NCBI GenBank assembly: GCA_026545765.1
Contig: CM048839.1
Location: 85,450,414-85,514,413 of the forward strand
Direction: 5' to 3'
DNA from: Plantago major
Lineage: Eukaryota; Streptophyta; Magnoliopsida; Lamiales; Plantaginaceae
DNA length: 64,000 nucleotides
Under the pieces are notes generated by a model. The model was not told the DNA's origin. It searched no databases and saw nothing but the letters and a program-made list of their open reading frames with translations. This document shows, one piece after another, positions 9,722 through 21,560 of the stretch. Position 1 is the stretch's first letter, and every line of letters starts with the position of its first letter. The translations under genes and the position numbers were made by a program.

Positions 9722-10389
9722 TCATCCTCGGAATGAAAACCATTTGGATGTGGGAATGGGTAATGTAGTATTTAATTTTATTTTACCAGGATTGCTGAGT
9801 ATCATTTGTTGATTGTAAAAAATGTCGTCTGATAATAAATTCCATGTTTTGTTCCACACTTCCTCAGGCCTCGACATGCTGCGTGATAATAACATGGTTA
9901 TGAAAATGTGACATGAAAAACTCACAAATCCCCATAGACATGTCCCTTTCAAACCACTAATATACTCTCCGTCATTGAAAAAGAGGCCTATAGCTTCACA
10001 TGTATCCTTGTGATATTCGTTAGCCAACACCATTATGTCGAAACCTTGTTTCTTTGTTTAAATACATACCATATTTTATGTTCATTTTTCCAACAATGAT
10101 AGCTAGGAATTTTAGCATAAGTCAGCTTCCGGTCTTGATGATCTATTTCATTCAGCTCGAACCACTGCAAGAACTGCGATTGTTTGACATTGTCTTTGTT
10201 GACGACATCTGGCATGCATTCACCATCATTGAAAAGAACAAACTGCTCATTCTCCAAATGAAACGACAATCGCTTAACAAAAACTACATTGTATAATGCG
10301 GTGGGACTCTAATATCCTCCACATTACTTTGTATGTAGACACATACGACAGTCCATATGCCTCATGACCTTATCCCTGTTTTCTCGATC
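9722..10389 (-). pseudogene. Helitron Rep/helicase, middle section, interrupted by the Gypsy insertion
   Basis: Minus-strand open frames at 10269-10033 (FHLENEQFVLFNDGE.., QFLQWFELNEIDHQDRKLTY) and 10033-9722 (DTCEAIGLFFNDGEYISGLK.., MSRPEEVWNKTWNLLSDDI) match, in order, the region between the Rep domain and the PIF1 helicase in plant Helitron proteins. Upstream, 10389-10270 encodes a decayed 'ENRDKVMRHMDCRM..WRILE' stretch. At 10389 the frame is cut by the Gypsy LTR; it continues at 24705. Stops and frameshifts are present, so it was probably dead before or soon after the insertion. Confidence 0.85.
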
Positions 10390-11334
10390 TGTTGAGGGTG
10401 TAACTCCCCGACTACTTAGATTTTATTTAACTCCTCTAATGGGTGCCAAGGTAAGAAGCTCCTTGCTAGGTGAGGACCGAGGCGTAAGAACCAGCGACCA
10501 ACTACTTCGGTAAGGACCTGCACACTTGAGTGGGGGGGGGGTTAGTGCCCGGTTTGCTAAGTGTCAAACCGGGATGAGACTTTACTCGAGAGTGACTGAA
10601 GATCAACTCCGTATAATACTCGGGATTGGGGTCGTGATGTGACTAGCCAGATGACTTGTTCGAAGTTACTTACTTGTTGGGATGTGTGCCTTATTTATAG
10701 GCTATCATCAAAATGGAAGGCCTTGCTAGGATTGCGCCAAGTGTAAGGCTACGATTGAGCCACCAATGCTAATATGAGGCCCATAGCCCAATAATGAAGC
10801 TTTAGCTCATGCCATCTTGGGCTTCAGGGGTAATTTGGTCATTATTGGGAGAGTTCTTGAGGATGTGACTAGTTCTGCCGAGATCCCAGGTTCGGAGAGA
10901 TGGGTCCGGACCATATTTGGTTGTCAACTGAGGAAGTTCTCCTGCCTGTCCAACTCTTCCGATTCGGAGCTCCTGGGTTCGGACATCTCACTCTTTGGTG
11001 CCCATTTGCTTGGTTGTTTTATGAGATGGTCATGCTGGATCCGAGTTGATATCCGGATCGGAGTCCTTGGGTCGGAGAGGGTACTGACTTAGCACTATGC
11101 TCCTTTCCCAGAGAGGCTCGGACCAAGGTGGGTCGGACCCGTGGTTCCGGGTCGGGCCTTGTAGGTCCAAATCCTTCGTCCCTTTCTTTCCATGTGGGTC
11201 GGACCATGGTTGGTCTACCCGGATCGGATCGTTGGCTCGGACTAAAGTGTCTCGGATCCGTTGGATGACTTGGGATGCCTTAGGATTCGCTCCTAGGTCC
11301 TTTATGACGGATTGGACATATTTCCGTATCAACA
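10390..11334 (-). repeat. element A 3' LTR
   Basis: 945 bp, terminal TGTTGA...TCAACA. Differs from the 5' LTR mainly in a G-run (about 10521-10531) and the adjacent CGGTAAGGACCTG patch. That patch instead resembles the solo LTR at 61918-62539 ('GTAAGGACCTGCACA'), suggesting exchange with another family member. A minus-strand TATAAATAA lies at 10691-10700. Confidence 0.95.
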
Positions 11335-11336
11335 TA

Positions 11337-11349
11337 TGTCCCCCTAGTT
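11337..11349 (-). other. element A polypurine tract
   Basis: On the minus strand, AACTAGGGGGACATA directly precedes the TGTT of the 3' LTR. This is the expected purine-rich primer for plus-strand DNA synthesis and confirms that the element reads right to left. Confidence 0.8.
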
Positions 11350-11985
11350 TCCAAGTATCTTAGTAGAAGATAGTTGTGGAACTATTGGTTTGGGAAAATT
11401 TTTGAGGAAAAATCCGTTCTTGATCCAATCCGTTTGATTTTGTTGAAAAAGATGTACTCAGATTGTGTGGCCATTTGACTTAGTCTCTCTCCCCCCCCCC
11501 CCCTTTTTCTTTTTCTAAAACATCGTCGCCATCCGAGGGACTGGGTCCGAAGGGCAACGAAGTGAAGAAAAAAGAAAAAAGGGTATTTGTAATGGAGACT
11601 AAGTTTAGGCTCCGAACATCGGTAGTGTACCTTTGATGAGCTACGGTGGCGGACCGTAGGTGCGTGTCCCGTCCGAACCAACCTCTGTGGTCGCGGGAAG
11701 GTCCGAAGGATAATTGCTCGAGTATACGAGGTTCCTTGTGTGGACAAGTTATATTGGACTGATAAGCCGCTAAGCGTCCGAGAAGATGATAATCCGGAAC
11801 TGTCGTGTTGTCTGCCGCCCGAGAGTGGGATAGTTGTTGTATTTGCCTATCCGTGAGATAATTTTGTTGTACCAATTCGTCATTTCACTTGGTATAATTG
11901 TACTACACCATTGGATGATTTTTGATCTACGATTGAGATTTAATCCCGAAAAGTCGTGACGGTTGGAGTTCCCAATATGGCCCTC

Positions 11986-11993
11986 TATAAATA
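11986..11993 (+). promoter_or_regulatory. TATA box of the antisense gene in element A
   Basis: TATAAATA on the plus strand, inside the inverted repeat CCCTCTAT-AA-ATAGAGGG. A splice-ready leader follows: the first donor (12154) and the coding ATG (12415) lie downstream. A start near 12015-12025 would be normal spacing. It would drive transcription opposite to gag-pol. Confidence 0.6.
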
Positions 11994-12153
11994 GAGGGGT
12001 TGGCCGGTTCATTTCTCACCGTTTAGAGAGAGAATTTTTGCATTCTAAGTATATCTGAAGCAACTACCAGCAATCTGAAGCGAGCAACGAGGGGTTCGAA
12101 GTGCGTGATCCTGTGCAAAGTCAAGTCACTTCTATCTAATCATCTGAGTCTAA

Positions 12154-12413
12154 GTAAGTTTACCTGTCTCGTCTTATCTCTGTTATCTTTCATCTTCAAG
12201 TTACTCGGATGCATGCTTATGATGTGTAGTATAGTTGATAACCATTACGTACTTTGATGTTGACTAACCCCGAATAAGCGTAGTACTGACTCGGGACTAA
12301 CTTCGTCGAGTAAAGCCGCTAGTTTTGGCTTTGAACTGACCACTTTAAAATACATAAATGACCTCTCGGACTGCCATCTTAAAGCTTACGAAATTGCTTT
12401 CTCCTTTCCCTAG
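12154..12413 (+). other. leader intron of the antisense gene
   Basis: Donor AA|GTAAGT at 12154 and acceptor CTCCTTTCCCTAG ending at 12413, one base before the ATG. Length 260 bp. Leader introns of this kind are common in plant genes. The AT/GC contrast and the consensus sites support splicing on the plus strand. Confidence 0.5.
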
Positions 12414-12414
12414 G

Positions 12415-15335
12415 ATGTCCGAGAGTGATAGCCAAAATTGATCCGAGGCGATATCCTTAACCGATGGCTCCGAGGAGATTGAGATCGTGGATGACGACGA
12501 CGTGCTGGAGGTGGAACAAGCGCCCCATCCGAGTCGGGAAGAGCCCGAGGTAAGTTCCTTACTTCGGTTAGTTGTTCCGGATTCTGGTCCTCCGAGGTGT
12601 CCGGATTACCTGCGAGTGTCGCATGTGCAGGTTATTGTAGCGGCTTAAGAGACAAGCTCGCGAGTTATAGGAACTCGTCGCCCGGGTCGGGCTGGCCAGG
12701 AATCTGAACTTCCGGTAGAGATCCGAACTTTAATTCGCAACCTAGGTTATAACTTTAGGAGTAATCCTAATCGAGTCCCGTTCATTCCGGATCCGCAGGA
12801 GCCGACTATTGAGCAAGTGCATGATACTTCGGAGGCACTTCCTAGCTTAGGTGCATTTGAAGAAGGTGAAGAAGACCGTGTGCAAGTCGCTGCGCCTCTT
12901 CGGACTGTTGTAGAGTTAGCGTCCTCAGCCGAGGAAGATGAGGCAGAAGAAGGTGTGCGGGGCCAAGATTACAGTTCAGGAGGAAGAAGGTGTAGAGCCA
13001 TCCGCTCATGTGCTCCGTGTGGAAACTATTTGGGCAAGGTAAGTCGGCAGTGGTGAGGAAGAGCGTCCGGAGAGCCTGAGGAAGGGCGAGGACGTATTCC
13101 AAGTAAAGTTCCCTCGGTCTAAAGACGAGGTCACTCACCCCGATCCGGAGGGCGAGTTGAATGAAGACGGTACTCTGCCTACTTGTGCCTCAACCATCCG
13201 AGCCGATGAAGTGGATGAGCTCCGGAGAAGATATGAGATCCGGTGTGTGGATTCTCATCCTGCATTAATCTCATGCTTTTTATAATCCGCCTCCGGGCTA
13301 CATGTCTGCATCATGAGATAAGTCTCCATTGCGAATTGGCGGCTACCGTGTCGTCCGAGTTTCTGGAGATTTTGAACAGCATGGGTTTGAGTCCGCACCA
13401 GATCATCCCCAACTCCCTCGGAAATCTGATGTGCTTCGGAGTCTTATGTAAATATAAAGGCATTCCGCTCACCTTCGATAATTTCCGTAAATTATTTAAC
13501 ATAAGTGTAAGTAGTAGGAACACATGGTTCTATACGTTCGTATGTCACCAGGCGTACACGTTTTTTGTTGATCCCTTGTCCTCGTTGGGAATCCAATGGT
13601 TCAAGAGGTACATTTTGTCCGTCGGCTCTGAAGCCGGCAATCCAAGCGGAGAGGCCCATGTGGCATTTGAGAAAAAGTTCTTCCGAAAGCCCAGATTGGA
13701 AGCCACCGCACGGAACATCCTTTGTGGATGCTGGCGTTCCATCGAAGTCAAGAGCGGAAAAGTACTTCTTCGAGGCGATATATGACCTCTCGCCTTTCTT
13801 GGCGGTTTGTCGAGCCAAGTTTTGTGACAATATGGAGGATTTGAGTAAGTGGTTTCTCTCTACCTCGATTGGTTGTCGAAGTCGGTTATGCATTTGTCGA
13901 CTATATGATTACCATTTGTAGATTCTTTTGTATCTTGTAACTCATTGTGATTCGGATGTGCGTTTTTGGTTCGAGTATACGATGTCGACCATGCGGGAGT
14001 TGAAGCGTCAAACGCAGCCTTATGAAGGAGTTAGCGAGGGTTCCGGACCAGATTATCAAGACTTCCACCGTACTCCGATGAACGAGCCAAGAAATGCTGT
14101 TCCGTTCAGTGGAGGAGACTCGGAGAGTCTGGCGCGAAGAGGCCCAAACTATCCCTACTCCGGACAAGGGTAAGGTGGTGGATCTAAGGGCTCAAGAAGC
14201 CTCCAAGATCCGTGTCCCGAGATCCTCCAAGCGGATCGAGTCTTTGCTGCAAAAGCGCCCTCCAAGGTCGTAATCCTCCCGACAAAAAGGAAGGGAAGAT
14301 GAGCGAGGCGCCGAGCCGGATTCGGATCTTTGAAGTTGCTCGGGTTGTCGCCGGAGGTGGAGCGGATTTCGAGTTGCCGCTCAACGCAAGGTTAGCAAGT
14401 GTTTTGGTTATTTTGTCATCTTCCTGCGATTCGAGATATCTAAACGCTTTTGATATCCGGCATTTTTAGCTTGTCTTGCCGTGGAAGCATGCTCCTCGTG
14501 GTCGCTCGAGGGCTACCCGAAGAGGATTTGGCCCGAGGTCGCCGGGTGATTGAAGGCCCCGATTGAACAAAGACTTGAGCGCTGAAGAAGGCCATAGTCG
14601 CTAAACAGAGGCCGAATCGGAGGCCAAGATGAAAAGTGCCATTCGATCTTTGGAGGCTGACTTGAAAGTGCACCAAGATAGTTTGGACGATTTCGTGGGC
14701 GTCTCTCGGACTTTCAAAGATAAGATGCTGAAGGAGCTTCGGGGAGTCCGGACAAGGCCCAAGATTTCCTTGATTCGACTCCTGCAAGTTTTTGTTCGAG
14801 TCAAGTATGATGAGGCCGTCAAGATGGGTTTGATACTGGTGGAGCAAGGTCTTGAGGAAGGTTGGATACCGAATGACCGCAACTTGGAGGCTAAGGGTTT
14901 CGCTTTAAGAATGGAGATGGCTCGGACTTTGCTCCGAGGGTGTCTTGACGAAGACCGCTCAAATGTGAATTTGTGGAGTCTGACGAAGTCGGAGGGCAAG
15001 AAGTACAACCATGGCGGTCCAGATCTCCCATCCTTCGTCCTCGGTGCTTATGTCCGATGTTTTCGTTCCTTTGGAGGATCACTGAGCACAACCGAGACCG
15101 GTTGACTCTGCCTGCCCATGGCTTTGATCGCGACCTAGACTTGATGGAGCAAAGGTCCGCCTTCCTGAAAGAGGTTGAGGCTCGGAGAACGGAGGTTAGC
15201 CAAGCCCAACAAAGAAGGTCAAGCGGAGAAGGATCTGAGGGCCCTCTCGGTCTCAACCTAGTTCGTCCGAGCGGCGAAGGCAGTGAAGACGGGGTATGCC
15301 CCGGGTTTTTTGTAATAGGGTGCCTCCGGGCCTAA
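12415..15335 (+). pseudogene. antisense ORF of the Tat element ('putative gypsy-type transposon' domain)
   Basis: Plus-strand gene in the 3' region of element A. Exon 1 (12415-12549, 45 codons) is acidic, has one in-frame TGA at codon 9, and ends at a GAG|GTAAGT donor in phase 0. A second acidic exon starts after CCGCAG at 12799 and ends at AAG|GTAAGT (13038). 13243-13785 holds the recognisable core (FLEILNSMGLSPHQIIPNSL, CFGVLCKYKGIPLTFDNFRK, NTWFYTFVCH). This matches the plant domain annotated as a putative gypsy-type transposon protein (PF04195-like). 14629-15105 gives a charged helical tail. Its role is unknown; antisense ORFs of this type are known in Tat-lineage elements. Frameshifts are present. 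Confidence 0.6.
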
Positions 15336-17763
15336 AAACAATGTCGTTTTTTCTTTTGCTCGTCATCTTTTGTTGGATAAATATATACTTGGTTTTGATG
15401 AACGTTTGTTGGTTCGGGCCCCTTGGTGGCTCGGAACTATTTTTGTCACAAGAACGCTAAGGTTGCTGTGTTCATTCTTGCGCGTTTTAATTTCGTATTT
15501 TCGTAGTAACTCATCAACTCTCGTAGACTCGGATAGTGGGTTCGGACCCTGAAGATTCATACCGCCAGGACATTAATTTGCCTGATGCAAATTCTCCTTT
15601 GCGGGTCTTGGGGGACGATCAACCATTGTGCCCATCCGAATCGGAATCTTTAATAGAAATAAACCGGATCACGAACGGTTCGGAGCCACGTCTTAGAGTG
15701 GCTAGGCTTGCGAGAAAGAGAATCTCCTCGTATCGTTATAAGTTATGACGATTCGGACGTTGACTTGGTGTGTCTTCCCGAGTCATGCAGACTTCTGAGA
15801 TAGTGAAAAGATGATCAGCATCAAGTACAGGGTGACTCTATACGAATCACAGTTGCTTCGGATGTTGTTATGTCAGCCCCGAGCTTGATACGTCCGAGTG
15901 AGTAGCTTAGTCGATATGCTCGACCGTATGGATGGATTGTTGGGTTGGGCCAATGGAAGCCGAAGAGCCAGGCCCATGTTCGGCCCAAGCCCATTTCCGG
16001 TGAATATGGGACACATGTCCGCTTCTAATTGGTCTTCTCTTTCTATATATACTCCTGCTTTGTACGGCTTTTCATTAGGACATCTCGCCCTTTTATCGTA
16101 ATCAAAGGTCCGGAGCTCGAGTCCGAGCGGCTGGTGAGCATGTTTATACCATCACTCCTGCCCGTGATCTCATCCCAAGGGTTTCTCCGATGCTTCGGAA
16201 GTCTACCCTGGTTGGTTCTCGGCGAGAGTTTTGGAAATTAGATTGCTCGGAAAGCCAGCCTCGGATCTTCGAGGATACGGTCCGTGCCGAGTGATGACTG
16301 AAATTTTTGCCAATCAATTCCTCTGATCGTCAGGCTAATCTTCTTTCTCCGGGGCTGTGGTCTATATTCGTGACTTTTAGCCCCGGAGAGGTAGATTAGC
16401 TGGATGGTTCGGGGATCTTCAAATAGTTGTTTTTGAACCTCAATGCATCCGAGGCAATCCGCTTCTGGGTATGTGCCCGGGGGGCGACAAGTTGGCAAAA
16501 TTGGTTTGGTAGAATCCCTTCCAGTATTTCGTGGTTCGGTCGTAGAAAACCGCCCGAGATGTTGGAAGGCTTTCTACCAATCCTGTTGTGTCTAGTTGTT
16601 CGCTTCTCGGATGGAGGGAGATGTATCCCTTTTAGTAGGTCTTTTAGCTCGTCCTTGAAGGTACGTATCTAAGCAGTTCGGTTCTGTCGGTGACTTTGTC
16701 TCCAGGATTGAAGGCTCGAGGGAGCTACTTGCAATTTTGGAAAGGAGTCCCCAACGGTGCTGAGTTTGTTTGGAGTCGGATTATTGGGGACTTCCGGAAG
16801 TAACCTTTTCGGTGACTCGTTTGTCTTGCACCTAAGGTCTTTCGTCCGAGCAGCTCGGTTTTGTTGGTGGCTGCGTTCCAGAATTGAAGGCTCGAGGGAG
16901 CGACTTACAATTCTGGAACGGAGTCCCTGACAATGCCGGTCTTGTTGGGACTCGGACCAACGGGAGCCTCCGGAGTGATCTCGGTTAATCCGACTATCCG
17001 GGTTGGTTGCCTTCCAAATACTCTGAATTTGGGATGTATTTATAGTATTTGGCAAGAGGTGATCCGGATTGTTATAGTGCTTCTTGCACCTTGAGCTATC
17101 TTTTTCGAGAGTGATGCAAGGTATCCTTTCGAAGCATTGAATGGCCTCGATTATATCGTCCATTCTTTGTTAGTCTTTGGATCGTCCGAAGGGGGCTTCG
17201 AAATCTTTGTCAGTAAGCAATCAAAGTTAGGATGGTGGAATTCCTTCTTCCTTGGGCCTTACAGATGCAGCTAATAATGCTCGGACGGGGTTTGGTTCGG
17301 TAGACCAGGGTTAATTAGGAAGCTTCGCTGTAGTAGTAGAAAAGAGATAGAGTAGGAGCTTGTTTTTGTAAGCTTGATTAGGGCTCTTCGGACCCTGACT
17401 TTGTAAATCTGTACTCCTGTTTTAATAAAAGCGTATTTGCCTTTGTCAAGGTCGGACACTGTTTGATTGTGTTAATCCGATTCGGATCAGTGTATGATCT
17501 AGGTTCGGATTAAGTAGTTAAATACCTTCATGGCCCGTTCGAATCATGAGATTCGGAGGACATGATTATCAACAAAGTTTATGAAATCACAGTTGTATTG
17601 ATTTGACGGAAATCGGATTACAACTTGAGGGCTTCGAGGCCTTTTTCAAAAAACAAACACAAAAAACAGGTCGACAAGATAGAGGAAGGTGACAGTCGTT
17701 GCCATACTTCTCTAAGTGTAAAACTTTTGGAGATTCTTGGCATTCCAAGTTCTCTTCAAGGCC
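15336..17763. other. element A 3' non-coding region with a ~177-bp direct repeat
   Basis: Between the antisense gene and the integrase end I see no supportable protein on either strand. Two imperfect direct copies of ~177 bp start at 16674 and 16851 (CAG(T/C)TCGGTT, GAAGGCTCGAGGGAG, GGAGTCCC). A plus-strand CTATATATAC near 16044 is TATA-like but leads to no clear gene. Such long 3' regions are normal for Tat elements. Confidence 0.5.
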
Positions 17764-18975
17764 TTATTCATCTTCTAGTTCAAAGCTTCCATTAACTCTT
17801 GCCCCAAGAACCTTATGCGGTCCTTCCCACTTGGGCTTAAGTTTCCCCACATGACTTAGTATATCGGCTCTTCTGAGGACTAAGTCTCCAACTTGTATGT
17901 CCTTGGGAAAGACACGTTTATTGTAGGCTTGAGCGGTCATGGCTTGGTACCGAAGGATGTTGGCCAATGCCTTATCGCGCTTGTCTTCAAGGATCTCAAG
18001 GTCATAGATCCTTGCGGGCTCATTATCAACTGGGTTGTATTGCTGGATTCTCTGGGTTGCCACCACCGTCTCCGAAGGGATGACCGCCTCGGATCCATAG
18101 ACCAAGGAGAAAGGTGTTTCTTGTGTGGCGATTGCTCGTTCGATGGGCCCAAAGGACCGCGTCGAGATCATCCGCCCAACTGTCTTGGGAAGTTCTCAAC
18201 CTTTTCTCCAGAATTTTGACTATGGTCTTGTTGGTGGCTTCCACCTGACCATTGGCTTGGGGGTGGCCAATGGAAGTAAAGCGTTGTTCTATTTTAAAGG
18301 ATTGAAGCCACTCCTTCAGTCTTGACCCAGAAAATTGTGCTCTATTGTCTGAAACTAGCACTCGTGGGAGTCCAAACAGGCAGATGATGTTCTTCCAGAT
18401 GAATGTCCGCACCCTGCTTTCTGTGATGGTTGACACTGCTTCAGCTTCGACCCACTTAGTGAAGTACTCCACTGCCACTATCAAGAACTTCTTTTGATGT
18501 GTTCCTCGCGGAAAGGGACCAACAATGTCTATGCCCCATTGATCAAATGGGCATGCTATGATTGACAGAATCATAGGGTTGGTCGGGCGGTGTGGTATGT
18601 TGGCATAGTATTGGCAGTCTTCACAGGCGCGGGTGATGTTGGCAGCATCCATGTCAATAGTTGGCCAATTGTATCCTTGCCTTATAATCTTTTGTGCCAA
18701 AGTTCTTCCTCCAGAATGACTTCCACAACTTCCGGCGTGGATTTCTTCCATCGCAGTTTTCACCTCTTGAGGATCTAGGCACCTCATGTGAGTTCCGCTG
18801 TAGGATCTTTTGTAGAGATCTTCTCCCAGAATAAAGTATCTGTTAGCTCGACATTGAATCTTCCTGGCCTCTCTAGGATCCATAGGTAAAGTACCATCCT
18901 TGAGGTAACGGAATATATCAGTCATCCAGTTTCTTTCTGTGCTCAAGAGAAACATCTTTCCGTTGGGGTTTGCCA
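17764..18975 (-). pseudogene. element A integrase
   Basis: Minus strand. The zinc-binding part (CGSHSGGRTLAQK.., CEDCQYYA; HHCC type) is followed by the DD35E core: GIDIVGP (first Asp), VLVSDNRAQF (second Asp) and HPQANGQVEATNK (catalytic Glu). It then enters a different frame at about 18171 for ETPFSLVYGSEAVIP and the C-terminal GKLKPKWEGPHKV segment. Integrase inserts the cDNA into the host chromosome. The three catalytic residues are present, but the frameshift between core and C-terminus breaks it. The protein C-terminus is at 17764. Confidence 0.9.
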
Positions 18976-19647
18976 GGGAGGATTCCGCGCGGGTCATTAG
19001 GATGACACTTCTCGTGTCCAAAGCTCCTAAGGCTGAGGCGTACTTGGAGAGGGCGTCGGCCTTTTCATTCCATTCTCTGTGAAATTGGTCAAGAGTAAAT
19101 TCTTCAAATTGCTCAACTTCTTTCTTGAGGAGCTCCAAGTATTTGATCATGTTAGGTCCTTTGGTGGTGAAAGACCCGGAGAACTGGGATTGTACGAGCT
19201 GGGAGTCTGTGTAGGCTTTGATCCTTTTTACCTGAAGGGCTTTCGCCATTCTTAGGCCGGTGACTAGTGCTTCATATTCGACCTCGTTGTTTGTCACCTT
19301 GAAATTGAGAGTGATGGCGTACTCTAGCTTGGCTCCTTCAGGACTTTCAAGGAAAATTCCTATTCCTCCCAACCTTGGTTGATGATCAAATCCACTTGTA
19401 ATGTCCAACATTCTTTGTTTCTTTCCATACCTCCCGAAGTGGGAGTGAGTGCTTTCTCAACCTCCTGCTTCTTGTCGGAAGATGCAGTTGTCGAGGTATT
19501 GAGTTCTTCGTCCAAGAGAAACATGTGCCTCATTCTCAGTGAATCATCCATAGGTTGGTAATATTCAGTCAAAGGCTGGATGCTACCTCTTTGTGTCTCT
19601 TCTGCTTCTTTCTCTCCACTTGATTCCTTGATCTGGGCTATGACCAC
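18976..19647 (-). pseudogene. element A second RNase H (Tat-type)
   Basis: Linker plus RNase H fold on the minus strand: 'ECWTLQVD' at about 19400 (first Asp), then after a small frameshift GIGIFLESPEGAKLEYAI, TNNEVEYEALVTGLR (Glu), IKAYTDSQLV (Asp) and EKADALSKYAS (Asp). It lies between the normal RT-linked RNase H and the integrase, the position of the additional, archaeal-like RNase H described for Tat elements. Catalytic residues are visible. The frameshift at 19360-19411 disconnects it from upstream pol. Confidence 0.85.
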
Positions 19648-19692
19648 ATGACTAGCCTTTTCCTGGGAGTTTCCGTTCTCTTCTACTGCTTT

Positions 19693-20151
19693 CTATGGAT
19701 AGTCTACCAGGAAGTCGGCCAAAACTTGCGCTTTCTTGGCAGATGGGGCTTGATACCCAATATCATATTCACTTAGCTCAATAGCCCATTTGGACAGGCG
19801 TCCTGACTGATCCGGTTTGTCCAAGACATGCTTGAGTGGCTCATTTGTAAGGACCACAATCCGATGCGACTTGAAGTAAGGCTTCAGTCGCCGTGCAGTG
19901 TAAACCAGTGCGAAGGCGAGCTTCTCGACCTTGACATATCTGGCCTCAGAGCCTACAAGAGCTTTGCTCAGATAGTAAATTGGTAAATGCTCGTTGTCTT
20001 GTATCCGTACCAGTACAGAACTCATTGCTTCATCAGTGGTGGCCAAATAGAGGTAAAGAGTTTCAGCCTCCATGGGTTTAGACAAAAGGGGCGGTGAGAG
20101 GAGATACTTTTTCAAGTTTTCCAGGGCCTCTTCACTCCTTTGTCCATTCAA
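19693..20151 (-). pseudogene. element A RT-linked RNase H
   Basis: Minus-strand frame LYLYLATTDEAMSSVLVRI, PIYYLSKALVGSEARYVKVE, LTNEPLKHVLDKPDQSGRL, QVLADFLVDYP: the RNase H-like domain that follows Ty3/Gypsy RT. The first catalytic Asp of the usual 'xxxDAS' motif is replaced (ATTDEA), as is common in Tat elements that carry a second RNase H. It is cut from the RT frame by about 170 bp of broken sequence (20152-20318). Confidence 0.85.
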
Positions 20152-20318
20152 CTTAGTTCCTTTCGTAAGATCTTGAAGAAGGAAGGTTCTTCTCGGCGGA
20201 TCTTGAGATAAAGCGGCTCAATGCCATCACCTTTCCTAGGAGCTTCAACTTCATTGTGATCTTGGCTGTGGTAGATCTAAGATTGCCTTTATTTTCTCCA
20301 GGTTAGCACGATGCCTCT

Positions 20319-21560
20319 TTACGTGACCATGTAGCCAAGGAATTTTCCTCCTTTCACCCCAAAAGTGCACTTTTCAGGGTTCAACTTCATTCCGTATTTC
20401 CGGAGAATAGAAAAGCAATTGTTGAGGTGTTCGATGTGCTCCTCTTCAGTCTTGCTTTTCACAAGCATGTCATCCACATAGACTTCCATGGTTTTTCCCA
20501 ATTCTTCCTTGAACATCTTATTTACCAGCCGTTGGTAAGTAGCTCCTGCATTCTTGAGGCCAAAGGGCATGACCTTGAAGCAATAGACCCCTCCGGCCGC
20601 AAAGAATGCCGTTTTCTTGATGTCTTCTTGAGCCATCCTAATTTGGTAGAAGCCTTGGTATGCATCCATGAAGCTTAGAAGTGCACATCCTGCAGTGGAA
20701 TCAACCAGCTGGTCTATGCGTGGCAATGGATAGGGATCCTTTGGACAAAACTTGTTGAGTCTAGTGAAGTCATTGCACATTCTCCACTTTCCTGGAGCTT
20801 TTTCGACGAGGACCACGTTGCAGACCCAATCGGAGTATCTGACTTCTTCGATATGACCTGCTTTCATCAACTTGTCAACCTCCCCTGCTATGATAGCATC
20901 CTCAACTGGTCCAAAGTCTTTCCTCTTTTGCCGGATGTGCTTGACCGTAGGATCCATGTTCAGACGGTGAACTGCAATCCTTGGGTCTATCCCCTTGAGA
21001 TCATCTGTGCTCCAAGCAAAGATGTCGCGATTGTCCCGAAGACAGGCGATGAGCTTCCGCTCTACTTCAATACTCATCTCCGTTCCAATCCGAGTTGTTC
21101 TTTCCGGATTTCCTTCGACCAGTTGGACCTCTTTCAAGGCTTCATGGGATTCTATTCTAGCTGTCTTGGGGAACTTTTCTCTGAGCGATCCAATACCGAT
21201 CTCTTCCTTTGGTGGCGTTAGAGTAATGGAAGAATGGCTAAGAGGGCCCTTAGTGACCGAAAGGACAGGTTCTGTGGCCCCTCTGGTTGACATGATGTAG
21301 CACTCCCAGGCTTCTCTAACGTTGCCCATTTCTTCCCCTACGCCGTTCGGGGTTGGAAACTTTACCCTGTTGTGTAAGGGTGAGGCAATTGCACTGAATT
21401 GGTTAAGTCCCGGGCGGCCCAAGATCACGTTATAGTCGAAGGTGCTATCTACTACCACGAAGAGGATAGTCTTGGTCACCCTTGTCGGAAAGGTGCCCAT
21501 AGAGACTTGTAGTGGTATGCTTCCAATGGGGCGCACTACAGACCCTCCAAAACCTACCAA
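20319..21560 (-). pseudogene. element A reverse transcriptase (with end of protease)
   Basis: 413-codon minus-strand frame. It starts in the protease C-terminus (VGFGGSVVRPIGSIPL, YNVILGRPGLN), passes a tether, then the RT: KWRMCNDFTRLNKFCPKDPY, LLSFMDAYQGFYQIRM, VMPFGLKNAGATYQRLVNKM and the active-site box MEVYVDDMLVKS (YVDD). It ends FGVKGGKFLGYMVT then stop, shortly before the thumb. RT copies the element RNA to cDNA. The palm catalytic aspartates are intact; the premature end and the upstream TGA make pol non-functional. Confidence 0.95.

Noticed and set aside
10817-11363. Open frames inside the Gypsy LTRs
   Set aside because: The same frames recur in both LTRs and reflect LTR sequence, not genes.
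17893-18325. Plus-strand open frames opposite the Gypsy integrase
   Set aside because: Shadows of the minus-strand pol; no protein features of their own.
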